From: Sporolactobacillus shoreicorticis
GTDB taxonomy: Bacteria; Bacillota; Bacilli; Bacillales; Sporolactobacillaceae
DNA: 38,413 bases
NCBI RefSeq assembly: GCF_024125445.1
Contig: NZ_JAMXWM010000037.1
Location: 1 to 38,413, forward strand
Direction: 5' to 3'
Position 1 is the stretch's first letter. Every line of letters begins with the position of its first letter. The position numbers and the translations under genes were made by a program. Positions 1 to 7,743 of the stretch are shown here, one piece after another. The notes below the pieces were generated by a model. That model ran no database searches and was not told the origin of the DNA. It saw nothing but the letters and a program-made list of their open reading frames with translations.

Positions 1-29
1 TTTTCCGCAAGGTCTTTTTTTGCATACAT
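1..29 (-). CDS. Possible start of a further gene, cut by the window edge
   Basis: Directly after the stop of the LOG-family gene (TGA, minus strand) two ATG codons follow within a few bases, at 29 and 25. The first opens a frame reading MYAKKDLAE, the second a frame reading MQKKTLRK, and both run off the window. A GGTGAG ribosome-binding-like stretch overlaps the LOG stop. If real, the gene is translationally coupled to the LOG gene. Only nine or so codons are visible, so no function can be given and even its reality is uncertain. Confidence 0.25.
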
Positions 30-31
30 AC

Positions 32-604
32 TCACCGTTTCGAATACTGCCTGATTTTCGGAGGAACATAATCCTCTATAAATGCATTAATCTTCTCAAA
101 CGAATCCGTTATGAGCACCTTCGACCGATCTGCCTGAGACAGAAAACCTTCTGTAACCATCTGATTGAAAAAGCTCTGCATCAAATCGTAATAGCCATTT
201 ACATTGAAAAAGATGCACGGACTGTCATTTTCTCCGACTCGTGCCCAAGAAACCGCTTCGGAAATTTCCTCAAGTGTTCCGGGTCCGCCGGGAAGCGCGA
301 TACAGCAATTCGACATTTCCATCATTTTCTTTTTCCGTTCATCCATATCATGAGTCACAATAAGCTGATTCAAACGATCATGGGCAATCTCCCGATCCAC
401 AAGAAATTGAGGGATCACGCCGATCACACGTCCGCCGTTTTCCAGTACCGTGTCGGCCACAATGCCCATCAGTCCAACCTTTCCGCCGCCATACACAAGT
501 TCATAACCATTGTCAGCAATCCACTTCGCCAGTTTGACCGCATTTTTTTCATAAACAGGATTCAATCCCTTACTCGCCCCGCAGTAGATCGCAATACGTT
601 TCAT
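32..604 (-). CDS. LOG-family protein (TIGR00730), nucleoside 5'-monophosphate phosphoribohydrolase-like
   Basis: A complete 190-residue protein of the usual family length. It has a Rossmann-like fold signature: GGGKVGLMG at about residues 39-47 and the family-defining PGGPGTLEE at 105-113, with a DMDERK stretch just before it that corresponds to the usual MHERK helix. Family members cleave the N-glycosidic bond of nucleoside monophosphates, releasing a base and ribose 5-phosphate; the plant homologues activate cytokinins, while the bacterial physiological substrate is often unclear. It is soluble, with no signal peptide. The start has GGAGA seven bases upstream. It lies about 250 bases downstream of nagZ on the same strand, but its function has no evident tie to wall-sugar salvage, so it is probably a separate unit. 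The nearest B. subtilis relative is likely YvdD. Confidence 0.9.
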   Translation of the reverse strand: MKRIAIYCGASKGLNPVYEKNAVKLAKWIADNGYELVYGGGKVGLMGIVADTVLENGGRVIGVIPQFLVDREIAHDRLNQLIVTHDMDERKKKMMEMSNCCIALPGGPGTLEEISEAVSWARVGENDSPCIFFNVNGYYDLMQSFFNQMVTEGFLSQADRSKVLITDSFEKINAFIEDYVPPKIRQYSKR

Positions 605-858
605 TTTAATTCTCCATTCTTTACGTTGATGATAAATATAATAATACCATAAAGAAAGTTTGGGAAATGCTGTGTTTAATTAGTATAGCGCATAAATTTT
701 TATTAAAGGCCTCGTCACTATTCTATTCGTGTAATTAGCATAAAAGTTACCTTATTTCTATGGTTCGTGATGCAAGGGGATGAACCATCCACCGAATTAA
801 TTAATTGGCTACTCTAATACCAAACATTGAGACACTATACAAAATTACTCAGTTTTCT
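605..858. other. Intergenic stretch between nagZ and the LOG gene
   Basis: An AT-rich gap of 254 bases. One inverted repeat is visible (ATGGTTC at 760-766 with GAACCAT at 782-788), but it has a 15-base loop and no T-run, so it is not a convincing terminator for the long nagZ operon. A TATACT-like -10 box for the LOG gene may lie near 683-688 on the minus strand, without a good -35. No coding region is seen. Confidence 0.4.
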
Positions 859-2433
859 CTAAAGACTGACTGGAAGTGTTCCTCTAACTTCTTCCAGTCC
901 GAAGATTGCACGAATCACAATAGTCAAAGCTGTAGGATTAATATCATATGTACATAAAAGAGCATCCGCTTCAGAAAATGATCGAATACCATAAGGACTT
1001 TTACCCGCAATTACAATCAATGGACAATCAGCTTTCTTAAGTTCGTTGAATAAAGTTACCTGACTTTTCTCCATGCTTACCGATTCTATTAGAACAACAA
1101 CTACCTGATACTTTTTCATTTTATAATGATAATTGTTAATTAAGTCAATCAACTCAGGATCTTCTCTATTAAAAACATCTGCTTCTGAGTGAATATCCTT
1201 GACAATCTTTTCAACAAATGATAAATGGCTACTCTGATCTTCAACCTTTGCTGACATGAAACGTTCACTATAAATGAATAAGACTCTGTCAGTATTCGAT
1301 ACCGGGAGGGCCTGATGTTCATTTTTAATCACGGTAATACCCTCTTTGTAAATTCGCGCTGCTTCGGACTGATGACTTTTTTTTGAACCAACTGAAATTG
1401 ATTCCGGATTTAATGCATCCTGCCAGTTTAGATACTTCTTTTTTAATCGATGTACTCTTTCTATGGATTTTATGATTGAATCTCCATCAATTTGCCTTGT
1501 CTCTACAGCTTTGGCCACCTGATTCAAAGTTTCAATCTGCTTTTCGTAGGTATGCGAAACCATCACCATATCAGCACCGGCTTTAAGTGCCATGACAGCC
1601 CCTCTCGCAGTACCAAAATGATCAGCAATCGCCTTCATTTCTAAGCAGTCCGTTGTAATGACGCCCTGAAAATGCAAACGTTCTCTCAATAAACCCGTCA
1701 GTATATTTTTAGAAAGTGTTGCAGGCAGCGCATACTGCTTTTCAAGTGCAGGAAAATAAATATGTGCACTCATAATCACATCTGCTCCTGCGTCAATGCA
1801 ACAATGGAACGGCACAAGCTCTACCTTTTCCAATCTACCCATGCTATGTTTGATAATCGGTAGATCCAAGTGTGAATCCACACCCGTATCACCATGACCG
1901 GGAAAATGCTTCAGCGTCGAAATAATTCCGTTCTCTTGCAATCCTCGCATGAAAGCCTTACCCATTTCAGCGACGTTTTGTGGGTCTTCACCGAACGATC
2001 GCGTACAAATAACCGGATTAAGCGGATTATTATTGACATCAATAACCGGTGCTAAATTCCAATTTATTCCAACATTTTTCAATTCTTCAGATGTCATTTT
2101 GGCCACTTCATAGGCATTGTTTACATTGTGAGTTGCTCCTAATACCATTGATCCTGGAAACGCTGTTGATCCTTTACCCAGCCTTCTTACGGCACCATTT
2201 TCTTGATCGGTACAAATCATAAGCGGATATTGGTGTCCGGCTTTTTTAGCCTCAGACTGTAGTTCGTTGGTCAACTGGTGAATTTGTGATGGTTCAGCCA
2301 AATTTCTAGAAAAGAGAATAATGCATCCCAATTTATTTTCGTGGATCATTTTCTTTAATTCAGGAGTTATCTGTTTTCCACCAAAACCAAATACCATTAA
2401 CTGACCTATTGATTCCATATAATCTTTTTTCAA
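859..2433 (-). CDS. nagZ: NagZ, beta-N-acetylglucosaminidase (GH3), cytoplasmic form
   Basis: A GH3-family hexosaminidase of about 524 residues. The diagnostic NagZ loop KHFPGHGDTGVDSH carries the Asp-His pair used in catalysis. It removes non-reducing-end GlcNAc from GlcNAc-MurNAc, GlcNAc-anhydroMurNAc and their peptide forms. The frame is open to a GTG at 2443-2445, but the best start is a TTG at 2431-2433 with a perfect GAGGTG nine bases upstream; the first ATG at 2416-2418 has no ribosome binding site. Neither choice gives a signal peptide: the N-terminus is polar (LKKDYMESIGQ) and runs straight into the catalytic barrel. B. subtilis NagZ is, as I recall, an exported protein of about 640 residues, so this one is shorter and cytoplasmic. 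It is the last gene of the long salvage operon, 32 bases after namZ. The family call is secure; the start is less so. Confidence 0.93.
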   Translation of the reverse strand: MKKDYMESIGQLMVFGFGGKQITPELKKMIHENKLGCIILFSRNLAEPSQIHQLTNELQSEAKKAGHQYPLMICTDQENGAVRRLGKGSTAFPGSMVLGATHNVNNAYEVAKMTSEELKNVGINWNLAPVIDVNNNPLNPVICTRSFGEDPQNVAEMGKAFMRGLQENGIISTLKHFPGHGDTGVDSHLDLPIIKHSMGRLEKVELVPFHCCIDAGADVIMSAHIYFPALEKQYALPATLSKNILTGLLRERLHFQGVITTDCLEMKAIADHFGTARGAVMALKAGADMVMVSHTYEKQIETLNQVAKAVETRQIDGDSIIKSIERVHRLKKKYLNWQDALNPESISVGSKKSHQSEAARIYKEGITVIKNEHQALPVSNTDRVLFIYSERFMSAKVEDQSSHLSFVEKIVKDIHSEADVFNREDPELIDLINNYHYKMKKYQVVVVLIESVSMEKSQVTLFNELKKADCPLIVIAGKSPYGIRSFSEADALLCTYDINPTALTIVIRAIFGLEEVRGTLPVSL

Positions 2434-2465
2434 AAGGTTTCGCACCTCACTTAAATTTAATTGAA

Positions 2466-3611
2466 TTAATAAAGGAAATATGTGGCTATTTTACGTTCAA
2501 ATGCACGGCATTCCTCTTCACATTCATCAAAAAAATAGTCAAATTTATTATTAAGAATCATTGATTGAAGCCTTGTTGTTCCTGCGAGCAAATTAAATGT
2601 ACAGCGCAGTCCACAACCAAGAAAGTGAAACGATGAAGGATACATAGAAGCAATTACCCCTAAAACAGAAAGACCTGATTTATATGATTGAAAAACTCTT
2701 TTATCAGTAATATGTAGCTGAATACCAAGGCAACGCTCTCCCTTGTATTTTGAGTATGTGGGGACAAAACTGGTAGGTCGTGCAATAACTCCCAATAAAC
2801 CAAGATTATTAACCGCATTTGCAAGAGCTGGGCTATCAATAAAGGGTGCCCCAACAACTTCGAAAGGTCGTGTCGTTCCCCTGCCTTCAGATAGATTGGT
2901 TCCTTCAACAAAACACATTCCAGGATAGAGCACAGCCATAGACTCTCCTGTAGCGTTTGGAGACGGCTGTACCCAAATGAGCCCGGTCTCACTATGATAC
3001 ATCGTTCTTACCCACCCCTTCATAGGAATAACTGTGAGCGGGCAGTTCAATCCAAATTCATACTTGTAAAGCTGGGCTAACTCGCCAATGGTCAAACCGT
3101 GCCTATTAGGAATTGAATGCATACCTATAAAAGAAGAAAGTTCTTCTTTAAGAATATTTCCTTCTCTGAAACTCCCAATCGGGTTTGGGCGATCCAGCAC
3201 AATAACTTCTTTTCCTGTTTCCATACAGGATTCCATAACCAAACTTAGCGTTGAAATAAACGTATAATAACGGACACCAATGTCTTGCAAATCAACAACA
3301 ATACTATCAATGTTAGCTAACATATCTTTTGTTGGTTTACGTGTTTTTCCATACAAGCTGTACACAGGGAGACCCGTTTTGGAATCTGTATAAGAGTCAA
3401 TCTCGGCCCCTTCCACCCCATCTCCACGAATGCCGTGCTCCGGTCCAAAGAGTGCTGTCAGATAAAATGTGGATTCATTGTGCAATAAATCGATTGTTGA
3501 ATTGAGCGTACTGTCTAAACCGGTCATATTAGTCAGCAAACCGATTCTCTTTCCGCGAAGAAGATCTGGTTGATCCCTGAGCATCGTTTCAATACCTAAT
3601 TGGATCATCAT
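2466..3611 (-). CDS. namZ: NamZ-like exo-beta-N-acetylmuramidase (DUF1343, GH171), no signal peptide
   Basis: A 381-residue DUF1343 protein of the NamZ (YbbC) type, which releases MurNAc from the non-reducing end of MurNAc-GlcNAc and longer chains. Conserved blocks are present in order: FGPEHGIRG at 55-63 (its Glu is the proposed catalytic residue, from memory), VYSLYG at 83-88, DLQDIGVRYYTF at 107-118, DRPNPIG at 140-146 and EGTNLSEGRGTTRPFE at 236-251. The protein begins MMIQLGIETML and enters the fold at once, with no hydrophobic leader, unlike the exported B. subtilis enzyme. The ATG has AAGGAG six bases upstream. It lies between murK and nagZ. With NagZ it covers both possible orientations of the disaccharide, GlcNAc-MurNAc and MurNAc-GlcNAc. 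Confidence 0.92.
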   Translation of the reverse strand: MMIQLGIETMLRDQPDLLRGKRIGLLTNMTGLDSTLNSTIDLLHNESTFYLTALFGPEHGIRGDGVEGAEIDSYTDSKTGLPVYSLYGKTRKPTKDMLANIDSIVVDLQDIGVRYYTFISTLSLVMESCMETGKEVIVLDRPNPIGSFREGNILKEELSSFIGMHSIPNRHGLTIGELAQLYKYEFGLNCPLTVIPMKGWVRTMYHSETGLIWVQPSPNATGESMAVLYPGMCFVEGTNLSEGRGTTRPFEVVGAPFIDSPALANAVNNLGLLGVIARPTSFVPTYSKYKGERCLGIQLHITDKRVFQSYKSGLSVLGVIASMYPSSFHFLGCGLRCTFNLLAGTTRLQSMILNNKFDYFFDECEEECRAFERKIATYFLY

Positions 3612-3635
3612 TTCCAGCTCCTTATTAATAATTAG

Positions 3636-4580
3636 TTAATCATTTTTCAACAACTGTCGCTTTAATGAAAAAAGCAGTTTTTCATCCTTTTTTTCCCACT
3701 CATTTACGCACTTAGCAATGGATCCATAAACGGGTGGACAGGATGGAAAAATTAGTGGTACGCTTACCGCGGTACATATTGTTTCACGAATTAACCTGCA
3801 CTTCCAAATTCCTCCAACGAGTACAACATGAGGCATTGTTTCAAACCGGTCAAGACCTGACTGTAATAACGCAATTAATTCTTTTGATGCATCACTCAGA
3901 ATTTGTTTGGCTAAATGGTCACCTTGCTCAGCTTCACGAGAAATAATGGGCACCAGCCCAGCAATAATATCTTTGGAACATTTATAGACAATCGGAACTA
4001 TATCTGAAATTACAGATACATCAAAATAGTTTGATAGAGCGATAGTCAGTGAAGTGGTTTGCTCACGATGATCAAAAGTCATAAGAACATGTCTGATTGC
4101 TTCGCGACCAATGGAATAACCGCTGCCTTCATCACCAAATAAATAACCCCAGCCCCCAATCCGAAAAGAAGCACCATTATGCTTTATCCCATAAACAATT
4201 GAACCTGTTCCGGCGATCATGACAAGCCCAGACGCCCCATTGGTACCGCTCCAAAGCGCATTCATCCCATCATTACCTACAATGAGGTGATGAATGGGTA
4301 GCGGGCAAGCTTCCCGAAGGCAATCAGCAAGTTTTTTTATTAGTTTCGGATGATCCGATCCGGATAATCCTGCAAAACAGCCTTTAATTTCTTTAATCGA
4401 ATTGTTCAGCAACAGATTTGCAAAAAGCTTCTTAAAATGCAATGTTACCTCATTGAAGCTCATTCCATTTGGGTTAGTTCCGCTGCCGATTGTTCGACTA
4501 ATTATAGTTCCCGTAGAATTGAATAACACAGCATCTGTTTTGGTTCCGCCACCGTCAATGGCCAAATATAAATAATCCAT
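3636..4580 (-). CDS. murK: BadF/BadG-family sugar kinase, probably MurNAc/GlcNAc kinase (MurK-like)
   Basis: A 314-residue ASKHA-fold kinase of the BadF/BadG/BcrA/BcrD family, which includes N-acetylglucosamine kinases and the clostridial MurK that phosphorylates both MurNAc and GlcNAc at O6. The phosphate-1 loop is DGGGTKTD at 9-16, a substrate-site ND pair is at 103-104, the phosphate-2 loop is AGTGS at 123-127, GDEGSGYSIG is at 149-158, and a VGG adenosine motif lies near the C-terminus. It is cytoplasmic. It sits directly after murQ (three bases between the genes) and before namZ, so the simplest reading is that it converts the free MurNAc made by NamZ, and perhaps the GlcNAc made by NagZ, into the 6-phosphates. 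The family call is firm; the MurNAc specificity is inferred from the neighbours. Confidence 0.85.
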   Translation of the reverse strand: MDYLYLAIDGGGTKTDAVLFNSTGTIISRTIGSGTNPNGMSFNEVTLHFKKLFANLLLNNSIKEIKGCFAGLSGSDHPKLIKKLADCLREACPLPIHHLIVGNDGMNALWSGTNGASGLVMIAGTGSIVYGIKHNGASFRIGGWGYLFGDEGSGYSIGREAIRHVLMTFDHREQTTSLTIALSNYFDVSVISDIVPIVYKCSKDIIAGLVPIISREAEQGDHLAKQILSDASKELIALLQSGLDRFETMPHVVLVGGIWKCRLIRETICTAVSVPLIFPSCPPVYGSIAKCVNEWEKKDEKLLFSLKRQLLKND

Positions 4581-4583
4581 GCC

Positions 4584-5513
4584 TTATGCCTCATTCAGAT
4601 TGTTCGTTTGATTTTCATCATTGGGATTTTCCACAGCAATGCGAACGAATCCTTTTGCCAGTTTAAGACGTTTCAAGGCTTCATCAAGTGAGCAATGAAG
4701 AAGAATCATCAGAATAGCTGCTTTAACATTATTTTTTGACGTTAAGTAAAATTGTTCTGCTGTCATTAAATCGACCCCAGTTGCTTCCATAATAATTCGC
4801 TTTGATCGTTCGACCAGCTTCTTGTTCGTAGGCTGAACATCCACCATTAAATTCTCGTACACCTTACCTATCCCAATCATCGAAGCTGTTGAAATCATAT
4901 TTAGAACCAGCTTTTGGGAGGTCCCCGCTTTTAGGCGGGTTGATCCTGTCAAAACTTCCGGACCGCTCTCGATTTCAATAGCCACATCAACATATCTGCT
5001 CATTTGAGCCTTAGGATTGCAGCTTAGTCCAGCAGTCGATGCCCCAATTTTTTTTGCATATTTTAAACCGCCTATGACATAAGGGGTTCGGCCACTTGCG
5101 GCTATGCCTATGACAACATCCTTTGCATCAATATCAATTGCAGCCAGATCTTTTGCGGCAAGAGGCTCGTCATCCTCTGCGCCTTCAACAGCTTCTGTCA
5201 ATGCTTTCTTTCCTCCCGCGATTAAACCGATCACTTGTTGCGGCGGAGTACTAAATGTTGGAACACATTCAACAGCATCCAAAACGCCCAGTCTCCCACT
5301 TGTTCCAGCACCGATATAAATCAAGCGCCCACCAGATTGCAAAGCTTGAATGACCATTTTTACAACTTGTTCAATATGATCCAGTTCTTTAGATACTGCT
5401 AAGGGTACGCTCTGATCTTCCTGATTCATAGTGCTGAGAATATCATGTGTACTCATCCTGTCTAAATGAGTCGTGTTTCTGTTTCGTACCTCAGTTATCA
5501 ATTTATCTAACAT
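4584..5513 (-). CDS. murQ: MurQ, N-acetylmuramic acid 6-phosphate etherase
   Basis: A SIS-domain etherase of 309 residues that splits MurNAc-6-phosphate into GlcNAc-6-phosphate and D-lactate in the cytoplasm. The signature GAGTSGRLGVLDAVECVPT contains the conserved catalytic Glu of the first box, and the second box AVEGAEDDE carries the other. An in-frame ATG lies three codons further upstream (5522), but it overlaps the AAAAAAGGATG ribosome binding site; the ATG at 5511-5513 is correctly spaced and matches the usual N-terminus MLDKLITEVRN. This appears to be the only intact murQ in the window: a second copy survives as a 31-codon tail in front of murP. All routes in this locus (AnmK, MurK, MurP-MupG) converge on this enzyme's substrate. 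Confidence 0.96.
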   Translation of the reverse strand: MLDKLITEVRNRNTTHLDRMSTHDILSTMNQEDQSVPLAVSKELDHIEQVVKMVIQALQSGGRLIYIGAGTSGRLGVLDAVECVPTFSTPPQQVIGLIAGGKKALTEAVEGAEDDEPLAAKDLAAIDIDAKDVVIGIAASGRTPYVIGGLKYAKKIGASTAGLSCNPKAQMSRYVDVAIEIESGPEVLTGSTRLKAGTSQKLVLNMISTASMIGIGKVYENLMVDVQPTNKKLVERSKRIIMEATGVDLMTAEQFYLTSKNNVKAAILMILLHCSLDEALKRLKLAKGFVRIAVENPNDENQTNNLNEA

Positions 5514-5603
5514 CAAAACCATCCTTTTTTCACTGCCATTATCGATTTGCTTTTCAGCGCATCAATGCATCTGGGCATATTCCTATGAACGGTATCACTA
5601 TTT

Positions 5604-6548
5604 TTAAAGATTCTTTGAATAAGTTGCATAAGCCTTCCACGGATGAGCACCAACTTTTTCGTAAAAATTGACAAGACGGGTCCAATCAATAATAACGTGT
5701 TTAAATCCACGCTGACCGAGGTACGCGATGGCCGCCTTTACAATTGCTAAGCCATATCCATTCCCACGTGCTTCAGGATCAAGTCCAAGCGGACCGATTC
5801 CTCCAAGACCGTCTTCAAATAATGGTGCCCAATATACATTTTGTGCAATTTGAGGAGAATCTGACCCATTGGCCCTGCAAAATCCGATTACCTTATCTTT
5901 TTTCTTCAAAAGGATAAATTCTTTTCCGCTGCCCCCGTGTTGAAAGTATTTGATTGCTTCATATTCCCATCTGCCCGGAAAAATGTGGTGGAGGAAGCTT
6001 AAAAGTTGAGTAACATCCTCTTTTTCAGCAATCGGAGCGATTGAAACATCCGTGAGCTGTAGCTTATTTGATTTTTCTTCAGTTAAAAGATCGTATTCTA
6101 TACCATCAAAATGATATCCCCGCGACTCAAACCAACTTTTCACGTATCCGTATTGATCTGGGATACCGGGAAAATAATGCCATACATCCTTACCGAGTAA
6201 AATTTTTTTAGCATCTTTTGCGGATAGTGCTGTTTCCGCCCTCTTGAGAAGCTCTGTACCGATCCCTTTATTTCTATTTGATTTTTTAACCAATAATACT
6301 TGAATCCATCCAAGTGAATGGTTGAGTTCAACCTCATTTAACTCAGCATACTTTTTAGAAATAACAAGACCAACGAGTTCTCCGTTTTCGTTAATCACTT
6401 GGAATGATCCTTCCATAAGTACATTGCAGTCTTTAAAACTATTCTGAATCAACAATTTTTTTCTCATGGGAAAGTCAGTACCTATTTCTTGATTCCAAAG
6501 CTTAACCATATCATCTACCCGGTCCAATGAAATCTGTTCATAATTCAC
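5604..6548 (-). CDS. Tandem GNAT-domain acetyltransferase within the salvage operon
   Basis: A 314-residue protein with two GNAT-like halves. The first has the acetyl-CoA loop RNKGIGTELL at 92-101; the second has ARGNGYGLAIV at 260-270, followed by a typical NFYEKVGAH segment at 294-302. It starts at GTG (6546-6548) with AAAGAGGGA about eight bases upstream; there is no signal peptide. It lies 24 bases after anmK and 90 bases before murQ, so it is co-transcribed with the sugar-salvage genes. No substrate can be read from the sequence. An attractive but unproven role is N-acetylation of glucosamine or muramic acid residues from de-N-acetylated peptidoglycan, which would otherwise not be substrates of NagZ, NamZ or MurQ. 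Detoxification or peptide acetylation are alternatives. Confidence 0.82.
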   Translation of the reverse strand: MNYEQISLDRVDDMVKLWNQEIGTDFPMRKKLLIQNSFKDCNVLMEGSFQVINENGELVGLVISKKYAELNEVELNHSLGWIQVLLVKKSNRNKGIGTELLKRAETALSAKDAKKILLGKDVWHYFPGIPDQYGYVKSWFESRGYHFDGIEYDLLTEEKSNKLQLTDVSIAPIAEKEDVTQLLSFLHHIFPGRWEYEAIKYFQHGGSGKEFILLKKKDKVIGFCRANGSDSPQIAQNVYWAPLFEDGLGGIGPLGLDPEARGNGYGLAIVKAAIAYLGQRGFKHVIIDWTRLVNFYEKVGAHPWKAYATYSKNL

Positions 6549-6572
6549 CTGTACGTCCCTCTTTCAATTAAA

Positions 6573-7707
6573 TTAGTTCCCAAAGAAGGGGGTATAGTTT
6601 CCTAAGATTAACCTCTCGTTTGCACTTGTTGCATTGAGAATATTTACAGGACATCCGTTCACATTTTCATAGGCAAACAATGCGAATGCTGCTGCTTCTT
6701 TTGCATCGGCATTCAACAATTTATCGTTCATTACCTTGACAGAAAATCCAGGGAACAAGTCCTTTAACCATTTCATGATCATGGGATTATGACTGCCTCC
6801 TCCACTCACGAGCAGTTGATCAATTCGTCCGTTTGGAAGAATGAATGCTTCATAGCTTTCAACAATCGTTTTAACAGTGAAATAAGTCACCGTCGCAATC
6901 AGATCTTCCGATGTTAAATCTGATCTTTGGTTTGAAATTCCTTCTGCGAAATTTTCTCCATAATGTTCTCTTCCTGTTGATTTTGGCGGACCCATCTTCA
7001 AATAGGGGTCACTCATCAACGATTTCAGTAGTGTTTTATCAATTGATCCTCTTGCCGCAAATTGGCCATTGCGATCAAAAGGTTGGCCGTAAAATTTCTG
7101 AGTAAGCGCATCAATAATCATATTTGCCGGACCTGTATCAAAAGCAACAACGTCTTGAAGTGCTGCCCCTGCCGGAATCACTGTAAGATTAGCAATCCCT
7201 CCTAAATTTTAGAAGAGCAATAGAATGATCAGCATGCCGGCATAAAACATAATCAAAATAAGCGATAAGCGGCGCACCCTGTCCTCCAGCTGCCAAATCC
7301 ATTACTCGAAAGTTTGAGACAACAGGTGTTCTTGTCTCGTATGCAATGACAGCCGGTTCACCGATCTGAAGTGTTGACCGCTGTAAATCTGTTGAATGAT
7401 CAGGAGCGTGAGCAATCGTTTGTCCGTGTGAACCGATAAGATCCAGATCATTGCACTCATAACCTGCATGCTTACATAACTGTTGTACTGCCTCTGCAAA
7501 TACTTTTACTTTTCCAAGTTCAAAATTCAAACTAGAAATATATGCCGCATTAACTTGATCAGATTCCATTGTCTGAAAGATTTTATTCTTCAGGGTTAAT
7601 GAATAGGGGATCGTTACAAAATCAAGTACCTCAAGTTTTACCTGATCCCCAGATCCAGTGATACATGTTAGTGCTGCATCAACTCCATCTGCCGATGTCC
7701 CGGACAT
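6573..7707 (-). pseudogene. anmK: AnmK, 1,6-anhydro-MurNAc kinase, split by a one-base frameshift
   Basis: Two adjacent minus-strand frames together make one AnmK of about 375 residues. The upstream part (7707-7189) begins MSGTSADGVDAAL, the family's N-terminal ATP-site motif, and ends just after GGQGAPLIAYFDYVL. The downstream part (7181-6573) continues with NLTVIPAGAALQDVVAFDTGPAN and has LLVSGGGSHNP near its end. The break lies at an A4 run (7207-7210 on this strand as T): with three A instead of four, the frame would read ALLNLGGIANLTVIP, the conserved family sequence. Both halves are otherwise well preserved. The enzyme hydrolyses and phosphorylates anhydroMurNAc to MurNAc-6-phosphate. 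The start is also odd: the conserved frame continues upstream of the ATG at 7705-7707 without an ATG, GTG or TTG. A sequencing error or a recent mutation would look the same. Confidence 0.88.
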
Positions 7708-7743
7708 TAATCCAGCAACTATTTTTTTTAATGCGACACCTCT

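Noticed and set aside
20-652. Plus-strand open frame of 210 codons
   Set aside because: It is the antisense of the LOG-family gene, whose motifs and ribosome binding site are clear; the plus-strand product has no recognisable feature.
760-788. Inverted repeat as terminator of the nagZ operon
   Set aside because: The stem is seven bases with a 15-base loop and no T-run on the minus strand.
5513-5710. Minus-strand frame of 65 codons between murQ and the GNAT gene
   Set aside because: It overlaps the end of the GNAT gene in another frame, has no ribosome binding site, and its product is featureless.
7200-7215. Programmed frameshift in anmK
   Set aside because: The site CTA AAA TTT AGG is not a canonical X XXY YYZ slippery heptamer and would need a +1 shift; an A4 run is too short for efficient transcript slippage. 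A mutation or sequencing error is simpler.
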